The notes under the pieces are model-generated. The model ran no database searches. It had not been told where the DNA came from and worked only from the letters and a program-made list of their open reading frames with translations. A DNA stretch of 64,000 nucleotides from Polaromonas sp. SP1. Its GTDB lineage: Bacteria; Pseudomonadota; Gammaproteobacteria; Burkholderiales; Burkholderiaceae_C. This document shows positions 58,472 to 64,000 of the stretch, one piece after another (within the stretch, counting starts at the first letter, position 1; the number at the start of each line of letters is the position of its first letter). The position numbers were made by a program, and so were the translations under genes. The stretch covers positions 3,576,501 through 3,640,500 of the forward strand of contig NZ_CP031013.1 in NCBI RefSeq assembly GCF_003711205.1. The letters are read 5' to 3'.

Positions 58472-58547
58472 TGGTGGGTTCTGACAGATTCGAACTGTCG
58501 ACCTACGGATTAAGAGTCCGCTGCTCTACCAACTGAGCTAAGAACCC
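58472..58547 (-). tRNA. tRNA-Lys (anticodon CUU)
   Basis: A 76-nt cloverleaf on the minus strand. Acceptor stem GGGTTCT/AGAACCC, discriminator A and an encoded CCA. D arm GCTCAGTTGGTAGAGC, anticodon loop CTCTTAA with anticodon CTT, and T arm ACAGTTCGAATCTGT are all present. D and anticodon arms equal those of the neighbouring tRNA-Lys(UUU) except at the wobble base. Confidence 0.96.
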
Positions 58548-58557
58548 GGAATTCTTC

Positions 58558-58633
58558 TGGTGGGACCAGCGGGGGTCGAACCCACGACAAACGGATTAAA
58601 AGTCCGCTGCTCTACCAACTGAGCTATGGTCCC
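58558..58633 (-). tRNA. tRNA-Lys (anticodon UUU)
   Basis: A 76-nt cloverleaf on the minus strand, 10 bp upstream of tRNA-Lys(CUU). Acceptor stem GGGACCA/TGGTCCC, discriminator A, encoded CCA, D arm GCTCAGTTGGTAGAGC, anticodon loop CTTTTAA (anticodon TTT), T arm GTGGGTTCGACCCCCG-type. Transcribed first from the promoter at 58694-58723. Confidence 0.96.
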
Positions 58634-58693
58634 AAGAACACATCTTGCAATGCATTCCGGTTTTTTACTGCTTCGAGGGCAGCAAAGCCTTGA

Positions 58694-58723
58694 ATTATAG
58701 CGTGATTTTTTAGCGCTCCGCAA
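58694..58723 (-). promoter_or_regulatory. Promoter of the tRNA-Lys operon
   Basis: On the minus strand TTGCGG, an 18-bp spacer (AGCGCTAAAAAATCACGC) and a perfect TATAAT, 60 nt before the 5' end of tRNA-Lys(UUU). It lies just after the tcdA stop codon. The perfect -10 is the main evidence. Confidence 0.6.
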
Positions 58724-58725
58724 AC

Positions 58726-59505
58726 TCAAGCGGCAATTTTGTCGAGCGCCCAGCCTGCCGCGCACAGCCCGAAAGTAGAGGTCACGCTCACGACCGAACC
58801 GTAGCCATGGCAGTTCAGGCTGCCGTCGGTTTGGGCTGCGGCACCGGGCTGCAAAACGGCCTCACGGCTGAACACGCAGGCCACGCCGATTTTGCCCTTG
58901 CGCGCCGCACCGTGCTCCTTGCGCAGCCGGTAACGCAGCTGCGCGAGTAAAGGGTCATGCGTGACCAGCGACAAATCATCGACGTCGACGCGATGCGCCA
59001 GGCGCTTGCCGCCGGCCGCGCCGACGCTGACAAGGTTCACCTTGGCGGCCATGGCCCATGCGGCCATGGCCGTCTTGGCCCTGACCTGGTCGCAGGCATC
59101 GATCACGGCGAACAGCTTGCGGTCAAACCCGGCTTCAAGTCCCAGGATGCCTGGCCAATTGGCGGCATCGACAAACTCTTCAATGACGTCGACGCGGCAG
59201 CCCGGGTGGATTTGCGCGATGCGTTCACGCATGGCTTGCACCTTGGCCTGGCCAAGCGTGCTGTCCAGCGCATGGACTTGCCGGTTGATGTTGGATTCGG
59301 CGATATGGTCAAGGTCGATCAGGGTCAGGCGTGCAACGCCGCTTCGGGCCGCAGCCTCGGCCGCCCAGGAGCCCACGCCGCCCAGGCCCACCACCACGAT
59401 GTGTGCCTGGCGAATCCTTTGCGCACCGGCCGCACCGTACAGCCGCGCCAGGCCGCCGAAGCGGCGCTCCAGGTCCGCAGGAAGTTCTTCAACCAGGGAT
59501 GTCAT
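58726..59505 (-). CDS. tcdA: tRNA threonylcarbamoyladenosine dehydratase
   Basis: A 259-residue E1-like enzyme (CsdL/TcdA) that cyclises t6A37 in tRNAs reading ANN codons. Visible are GGLARLYGAAGAQRI at the start, the ATP motif GLGGVGSWAAEAAARSG (residues 40-56), DLDHIAESNINRQ, and CDQVRAKTAMA with the later CHGYGSVVSVTSTFG. The C-terminus AAGWALDKIA is family-like. A short gap of 21 bp separates it from the upstream yeeE-like gene. Directly downstream are two tRNA-Lys genes, which encode expected substrates of this modification. Confidence 0.94.
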   Translation of the reverse strand: MTSLVEELPADLERRFGGLARLYGAAGAQRIRQAHIVVVGLGGVGSWAAEAAARSGVARLTLIDLDHIAESNINRQVHALDSTLGQAKVQAMRERIAQIHPGCRVDVIEEFVDAANWPGILGLEAGFDRKLFAVIDACDQVRAKTAMAAWAMAAKVNLVSVGAAGGKRLAHRVDVDDLSLVTHDPLLAQLRYRLRKEHGAARKGKIGVACVFSREAVLQPGAAAQTDGSLNCHGYGSVVSVTSTFGLCAAGWALDKIAA

Positions 59506-59526
59506 GGCTGTGAATGGATGCGCGCG

Positions 59527-60642
59527 TCAGGCCGAGCGCTCAAGACGCCAGACCTGGTATTTCAGCCCGGCCACGCAACCGGCCAGGATTGCGGCCAGCG
59601 CCACAAAGCTGGTTGCGCTCAAGGTCGAAATACCCGACAGGCCCTGGCCCACGGTGCAACCCATGGCGCAGACACCGCCGACGCCCATCAGCGTGGCGCC
59701 AACGAGGTGGTTGGCCGTGTCCTCGGCATCCCGGAACCCTTCCCAGCGGAAATTGCGCGAAGACACGGCATAAACGGCCGAGCCGGCGACCACGCCAAAC
59801 ACCGACACGATGCCGAGCGTCAGAACCTTGCTCTTGTCGCTGAAGAACATGAACCAGTCCACGGTGTAGGCGACGGGTGAAACAAAACTCAAAGCCTCAG
59901 CCCTGCCCGAGTTGGTGGCCAGAAAGGCCTCCTGCAGTGTTTCAGGATGCTCGGCCACATAGCCGAGCCGTCCGCTGACCCACCACATGGCCGCCACCAC
60001 GGCGCCTATGCCCAGGCCGGCGAGCAAATTATCGAAGCGCCGAAAGTCCTCGCTCAACAGTGCCCAGACGATCAGGCCCAGGCCGATCAATACAGCCAGG
60101 CCGATCCCGGCGGCTGCAGGTGAAATGCCGATCGCACCTGCAACCCAATTCGGCAAGGTGGCGTTGACCGTGAAATCGACGGCCACTTTATCGACGGTTG
60201 CAACGCGAACAACAGCGGTAATACCCTTGAGTGTGGCGAAAGCGGCGATGCCCATCACAGCGAACACGACAACGGACTTGAGGCTGCCGCCGCCAATACG
60301 CACCAGCGTCTTGCTGCCGCAGCCTGAGGCCAGCACCATGCCGAAGCCGAACATGGCCCCACCCACCAGTGCGGAGAGCCAGATAAAACGGTTGGAGGCA
60401 TACAGTGTTTTGGCGGGGTCAATCACACCGGCCGCGGCCATGGTGAAAAAGCCGATCATGGCAACGCCGATGGCCATGCCCCACATGCGCATCCGGGTCC
60501 AGTCGCCCATGTTCACGATGTCGCTCACGGCGCCCATGGTGCAGAAATGCGTGCGCTGGGCAATGGCGCCAAAAATCATCGAAAGAATGAAACCGGCCCA
60601 GAGAACCTGAGCCGTAAGACTGTTGAGTGCTGAGGTATCCAT
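59527..60642 (-). CDS. YeeE/YedE-family sulfur-compound transporter
   Basis: A 371-residue membrane protein with about nine hydrophobic segments. The conserved cysteine motifs of the YeeE/YedE (TsuA) family are present: AQRTHFCTMGA (Cys about 34), LASGCGSKTLVR (Cys about 107) and AMGCTVGQGLSG (Cys about 328), each preceded by a helix. TsuA of this family imports thiosulfate via these Cys residues. It probably transports thiosulfate or a related sulfur compound. A -10-like TAAAAT ends 6 bp before the ATG at 60642, suggesting leaderless mRNA. Confidence 0.87.
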   Translation of the reverse strand: MDTSALNSLTAQVLWAGFILSMIFGAIAQRTHFCTMGAVSDIVNMGDWTRMRMWGMAIGVAMIGFFTMAAAGVIDPAKTLYASNRFIWLSALVGGAMFGFGMVLASGCGSKTLVRIGGGSLKSVVVFAVMGIAAFATLKGITAVVRVATVDKVAVDFTVNATLPNWVAGAIGISPAAAGIGLAVLIGLGLIVWALLSEDFRRFDNLLAGLGIGAVVAAMWWVSGRLGYVAEHPETLQEAFLATNSGRAEALSFVSPVAYTVDWFMFFSDKSKVLTLGIVSVFGVVAGSAVYAVSSRNFRWEGFRDAEDTANHLVGATLMGVGGVCAMGCTVGQGLSGISTLSATSFVALAAILAGCVAGLKYQVWRLERSA

Positions 60643-60648
60643 CGCCCA

Positions 60649-60654
60649 ATTTTA
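60649..60654 (-). promoter_or_regulatory. Start-proximal -10 element of the YeeE/YedE gene
   Basis: On the minus strand TAAAAT, then TGGGCG and the ATG at 60642. No Shine-Dalgarno sequence is present, and no good -35 is found at 17 bp. Confidence 0.5.
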
Positions 60655-60708
60655 GGGCGTAATGCTCCCGGCACCCCGGGCGTAGCAAATGGCCCGCCCG
60701 GCTACGGA

Positions 60709-61470
60709 TTACTTCAGCTTGGACAGACGGTCTTTGGCCACAGCGGCGGCTTCCGCCTGGGGATAAGCCTTGACCAGATCCTCAAGCGTCTTGCGTGCCG
60801 ACCGGGTGTCTTTGAGTTCAATCTGGCAATTGGCCAGTGACAGCAATGCTTCCGGTGCGCGCAAGTGATCGGGCTCTGCCGTCACCAATGCCCGGAAGTT
60901 GGTCACTGCGTCGCGGTAGTTGCGCAGGGCGTACTGCGCATTGCCCAGCCAGAACAGGGCCGAGGCGCGGTAGCCGGTCTGCGGGTAGCGCTTCATGAAG
61001 GCCACGAAACTGGTCTGCGCAGCCGCAAAGTCGCCTTTGCGCAGTGTTGCCAGCGCGGTTTCGAACTCCTGCCTTTCAGCGGGTTCGGCCACAAACTCCT
61101 TGCCGTCCACGGTGACCTTGCCCGGCTCGAACTTGCGCAGGCGCTCGTCGACGCCCGTCGTCAGGTCTTTCTGGGTGCGCTGCATTTCGGCAACGTTTCG
61201 CGTGAGGTTTTCGTTCTGCCCACGCAGGCTGGCCAGTTCGTTGCGCAAGGCTTCAATCTGGTTCGACAGATCGAGCAGGCTGCGCCGCAGCTGGGCATTG
61301 TCCTCGGTGGTTTTGCGCACTTCATCGGCCATGCGCTGCTGTGAGGTGTCTACCTTCTGCCGCAAATCGAGAATCGCCTTGCGGGCTTCGTCGTCTTCAA
61401 ACAGGCCGGCGTGTGCACTGAACGCCAGCATGCCGGCCGCGACCGTCGCGGCAATCCGGAACATGTTCAC
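60709..61470 (-). CDS. cpoB: Tol-Pal system coordinator CpoB (YbgF)
   Basis: A 253-residue periplasmic protein. Signal peptide MNMFRIAATVAAGMLAFSAHA, then a coiled-coil region about 28-105 (RKAILDLRQKVDTSQQRMADEV and LLDLSNQIEALRNELASLRGQNENL) as in YbgF trimerisation, and C-terminal TPR repeats (about 130-250; FETALATLRKGDFAAAQTSFVAFMKRYPQTG, ALFWLGNAQYALRNYRDAVTNFR). CpoB links outer-membrane constriction with cell-wall synthesis. It follows pal by 14 bp. A second ATG at 61464 is possible. Confidence 0.93.
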   Translation of the reverse strand: MNMFRIAATVAAGMLAFSAHAGLFEDDEARKAILDLRQKVDTSQQRMADEVRKTTEDNAQLRRSLLDLSNQIEALRNELASLRGQNENLTRNVAEMQRTQKDLTTGVDERLRKFEPGKVTVDGKEFVAEPAERQEFETALATLRKGDFAAAQTSFVAFMKRYPQTGYRASALFWLGNAQYALRNYRDAVTNFRALVTAEPDHLRAPEALLSLANCQIELKDTRSARKTLEDLVKAYPQAEAAAVAKDRLSKLK

Positions 61471-61484
61471 GGTGAGCGCCCTGC

Positions 61485-62021
61485 TTAGCGGTAGTTGAGT
61501 TCAGCGCGGCGGTTCTTCGCCATGGCTTCTTCGTCGGAGCCGGCCACCGCAGGTTTTTCCTTGCCGAAGCTCACGGCTTCCACCTGGGCATCCGAAACGC
61601 CCAACAGACCGAGTGCACGGCGAACGGCTTCAGCGCGTTTTTGTCCCAGCGCCAGGTTGTATTCACGGCCGCCGCGCTCGTCGGTATGGCCTTCGATGGC
61701 CATTTTGCGGGTCTTGTTGGCGGTCAGGTACTTGGCATGGGATTCGATGGCGCCCTGGAACTCGGGTTTGACCACATAGCTGTCAAAGTCAAAGTAGATG
61801 ACTTTGGTGGTGTTGGCAGGGCCGGCGAGTGAAGCGTCGGTGCCTTGAACTTCCACCGGCGTCACGCCACTGCCGGTGGCGCCCGATGCATTGCCGCCTT
61901 GCTGGGTTTGGCCCGTGCGGTCTTCGACGGGTACGTCGTTCAGCTTGACGCCGGAACCGCAGGCCGTCAGCGTGGCCGCCAGGATGAGGGAGGAAATGAC
62001 TGAAAAAATGGTGCGCTTCAT
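61485..62021 (-). CDS. pal: Peptidoglycan-associated outer-membrane lipoprotein
   Basis: A 178-residue lipoprotein. The lipobox in LILAATLTACGSG gives Cys21. The C-terminal OmpA-like domain shows VIYFDFDSYVVKPEFQGAIESHAKYL, the meso-DAP-binding region AIEGHTDERGGREYNLALGQKRAEAVRRAL and KNRRAELNYR. It anchors the outer membrane to the wall and partners TolB. It lies 47 bp after tolB. Confidence 0.96.
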   Translation of the reverse strand: MKRTIFSVISSLILAATLTACGSGVKLNDVPVEDRTGQTQQGGNASGATGSGVTPVEVQGTDASLAGPANTTKVIYFDFDSYVVKPEFQGAIESHAKYLTANKTRKMAIEGHTDERGGREYNLALGQKRAEAVRRALGLLGVSDAQVEAVSFGKEKPAVAGSDEEAMAKNRRAELNYR

Positions 62022-62068
62022 GAAGTACCTCTACAAAAAATAAAAATGGGCTGAATCAACAATGATGC

Positions 62069-63367
62069 TTAACGCTGGAAGGGGCCCCAATCGGGCTCGC
62101 GGATATCGCCGCTGGCGCCTGACAGTTTGGCCTTGATCTTGCCGTCCAGGGTGGTGGTCATGAGGGCTTCCCTGCCCTGCTGCTGGGTGGCGTACACGAT
62201 GAGGCGGCTGTTGGGCGCAAAACTCGGGCTTTCGTCGGCCGAGGTGTCGGTGATTGGAGTGACGGTGCCGGTGGCGAGTTCCATGACGTGCAGCTTGAAA
62301 GCGCCGCCCACCCGGGAAACATAAGCCAGCCAGCGCCCGTCGGGGCTGACCGCCGGGGAGATGTTGTAGCTGCCGGTGAAAGTGACCCGCTCGGCATTGC
62401 CGCCGCCGGGGCTCATGCGGTAGATCTGCGGCGCGCCGCCGCGGTCGCTGACGAAATAAATATAGCGGCCGTCCGGCGAGAAAGCAGGCTCGGTGTCGAT
62501 GCTGGAAGACTGGGTGAGCCGCTTCGGGTCCCCTCCGTTCAGGCCAATCGCGTAAAGCTGCGAGCCGCCGTCTCGGCTGAGCGTGGCCACCAGCTGTTTT
62601 CCATCCGGCGACCACGCAGGCGCGCTGTTGGATCCCCGGAAATTGGCGAGCAGCCGCCGCTTGCCGCTTGCCACGTCATGCGAATAGATGACAGGTTTGC
62701 GGGACTCAAACGACACATACGCCAGTTGCGCGCCGTTGGGCGACCACGCGGGAGAAATGATCGGCTCAGGGCTGGTCAGGGCCGACTGGGCGCCCTCCCC
62801 GTCGGAATCGGCCACCCAGAGGTTGAACTTCTGGGCTGCCTTGGTCACGTAAGCGATGCGCGTCGAGAAAACGCCTTTCTCGCCGGTAAGCTTTTCATAG
62901 ACAAAATCCGAAATCCGGTGGGCCGACAGCCGCAGGTCCGCCGCACCCACGGTGTAGCTCTGGCCGCCCAGGTCTTGCCCGCGCACGATGTCCCAGAGGC
63001 GCAGGCGGACGTCGTACCGGCCGTCGGCCAGCAGCGACACGCTGCCTGTGACCATGGAGTCCGCGCCCTTTTGCCGCCAGACGCCCAGGTCAGGGCGGGT
63101 ATTTTCATCGGCCGCGACGCCGGTGGTGTCGACCGGGCGGAACATGCCGCTACGTTCAAGATCAGCTCTCACGATGGCGCCGATTTTTTGCGGCGCCTGC
63201 GCATCGCCGCGAAAGGCGGCCACGGCGATGGGCAACTGGGTCAGGCCGACGCCGGAGACCTCGATGCGAAACTGCGCAAAGGCAGGCACGGCGGGAAGTG
63301 CCCCTGCGGCCAGCAGGCTGACCAGCGTACGGCGGCGAAGAGGACAAAAAGTAGGTGCAATGCTCAT
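62069..63367 (-). CDS. tolB: Tol-Pal system protein TolB
   Basis: A 432-residue periplasmic protein, usual length (about 430). The N-terminus carries a signal peptide with an arginine run (CPLRRRTLVSLLAAGALPAVPAFAQ), reminiscent of a Tat signal although Sec is usual. After an N-terminal domain (LTQLPIAVAAFRGDA, FRPVDTTG), several beta-propeller repeats are visible: PAWSPNGAQLAYVSFES, PAWSPDGKQLVATLS, PAFSPDGRYIYFVSDRGGAPQIYRM and PAVSPDGRWLAYVSRVGG. It bridges Pal and TolA. The start codon overlaps the stop of the upstream glycosyltransferase gene by 4 bp. Confidence 0.95.
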   Translation of the reverse strand: MSIAPTFCPLRRRTLVSLLAAGALPAVPAFAQFRIEVSGVGLTQLPIAVAAFRGDAQAPQKIGAIVRADLERSGMFRPVDTTGVAADENTRPDLGVWRQKGADSMVTGSVSLLADGRYDVRLRLWDIVRGQDLGGQSYTVGAADLRLSAHRISDFVYEKLTGEKGVFSTRIAYVTKAAQKFNLWVADSDGEGAQSALTSPEPIISPAWSPNGAQLAYVSFESRKPVIYSHDVASGKRRLLANFRGSNSAPAWSPDGKQLVATLSRDGGSQLYAIGLNGGDPKRLTQSSSIDTEPAFSPDGRYIYFVSDRGGAPQIYRMSPGGGNAERVTFTGSYNISPAVSPDGRWLAYVSRVGGAFKLHVMELATGTVTPITDTSADESPSFAPNSRLIVYATQQQGREALMTTTLDGKIKAKLSGASGDIREPDWGPFQR

Positions 63368-64000
63368 AGGGGAGATTTGGATCCGTTCAGGGGAGTTATT
63401 TTGACGGGCGAAGAAGGCTCAAGTTCACGAAGGCCTTTTTCGGCCAGGATCACATCGGTTTTCATGCGTTCAAGCACCCTTTTCTTGTTGATGGATTCCT
63501 GGTTGCGCGGGTTCTCGCGATGCCAGAGGTGAAAGACTTCGGTGCCCATGAAACCGTTTTTGCGATGGACGCCCAGATGGTGAAGCCTGAGCACGAGGTC
63601 GGCATCTTCGTGCCCCCATCCCTCGAAGGTTTCGTCAAATCCATTGACACCGGCAAAGTCCGAGCGCCAGACACCCAAATTGCAGCTGCGTATGCCATGC
63701 CAGTGAAAGCCTTGTTTTACCCTGAATAAACGCCGCGGCCAGCGAAGGAGGTGCAATAATTTGTTGCCGTCCCCCCTCAATCGCGCGCCCAGCCAGAACC
63801 ATACAGGACGGCTGGGTAAATCAATGGCGCCATTGACTACACGTTCTGTCAGACGTTGGCTGATAAGCACGCGGCTGCCGTTCAGGAAGCAACCTTTTTC
63901 CGCAAGCCGCGTGTGCGCAGCCACAAAAGCCCTGTTCGGGACACAATCCCCGTCCAGGAAGACGAGGTAGTCGCCGGCGGCCAGGCTGGCGCCCAGGTTG
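63364..64000 (-). CDS. Glycosyltransferase family 2 protein (N-terminus outside window)
   Basis: At least 211 C-terminal residues are present; the gene runs off the right edge, so start and first strand motifs are missing. The first visible residues are NLGASLAAGDYLVFLDGDCVPNRAF, with the DGD-type metal/nucleotide motif of family 2, and later GVNGFDETFEGWGHEDADLVLRLHHLG, a galactosyltransferase-type (PF02709-like) acceptor and base motif. It probably adds a sugar to a surface polysaccharide or lipid A-core. It is placed where tolA might be expected, ending inside the tolB start codon. Confidence 0.8.
   Translation of the reverse strand, partial: NLGASLAAGDYLVFLDGDCVPNRAFVAAHTRLAEKGCFLNGSRVLISQRLTERVVNGAIDLPSRPVWFWLGARLRGDGNKLLHLLRWPRRLFRVKQGFHWHGIRSCNLGVWRSDFAGVNGFDETFEGWGHEDADLVLRLHHLGVHRKNGFMGTEVFHLWHRENPRNQESINKKRVLERMKTDVILAEKGLRELEPSSPVKITPLNGSKSPL

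Overview
The window reads as chromosomal DNA of a high-GC betaproteobacterium of the order Burkholderiales, most likely family Comamonadaceae (Polaromonas/Rhodoferax-like). This rests on the protein families and gene orders (smc-zipA-ligA, dapC-dapD-pilU-dapE-prmB, tolB-pal-cpoB, a Liv-type transporter fused to a beta-oxidation cluster) and on short interspersed repeats of a kind I associate with that family. I see no prophage, insertion sequence, CRISPR array or rRNA. I call 57 protein-coding genes and two tRNA genes; the first (tex) and last (a glycosyltransferase) run off the window edges.

Layout. 1-4.8 kb: tex (minus), then plus-strand genes for a LapA-like membrane protein, a GNAT acetyltransferase, a GlpM-like protein, a half-length MreB-like protein, a MOSC protein and serA. 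4.9-25.9 kb: an uninterrupted minus-strand block of about 19 genes. Read in the direction of transcription it is acyl-CoA ligase, livK, livH, livM, livG, livF, fadB-like, thiolase, acyl-CoA dehydrogenase, a small membrane protein, SDR, PaaI thioesterase, CurA-like reductase, aidB-like, GST, elaA, SDR, hydrolase and a DsbG-like lipoprotein. The first part looks like uptake, CoA activation and beta-oxidation of an organic acid whose identity the sequence does not reveal. 26.2-32.6 kb (plus): crp/fnr-type regulator, selO, msrB, yciB, bolA, a parvulin-type isomerase, a metallo-beta-lactamase-fold protein and a solute-binding lipoprotein. 32.6-41.9 kb: purL (minus), map and glnD (plus), a methyltransferase and def (minus). 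41.9-49.7 kb (minus): a small lipoprotein, mgtC-like, ligA, zipA and smc. 50.1-58.4 kb (plus): dapC, dapD, pilU, dapE, prmB, an ABC-F protein and a small hypothetical. 58.5-64 kb (minus): glycosyltransferase, tolB, pal, cpoB, a YeeE/YedE transporter, tcdA and two tRNA-Lys genes.

The most interesting signal is not a gene. A family of about 60-bp palindromic repeats (a GCTATC/GATAGC arm, then a core near CTGGGCTGGAG, often a T-rich/A-rich hairpin tail) occurs between genes (3431, 4844, 11571, 49989). It also occurs inside open reading frames of essential or core genes without breaking them: clearly in dapE, probably in purL and in the acyl-CoA dehydrogenase, and as similar sequence in ligA, selO and prmB. 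This resembles the protein-embedded palindromic elements known from Rickettsia. Other observations are a set of genes with a -10-like hexamer only 6-7 nt before the start codon (def, yciB, map, dapC, yeeE), suggesting leaderless mRNAs; an MreB-like protein containing only the first half of the actin fold; a putative TetR-type operator before the fadB-like gene; and tcdA sitting immediately upstream of two tRNA-Lys genes, whose products are expected substrates of its enzyme.
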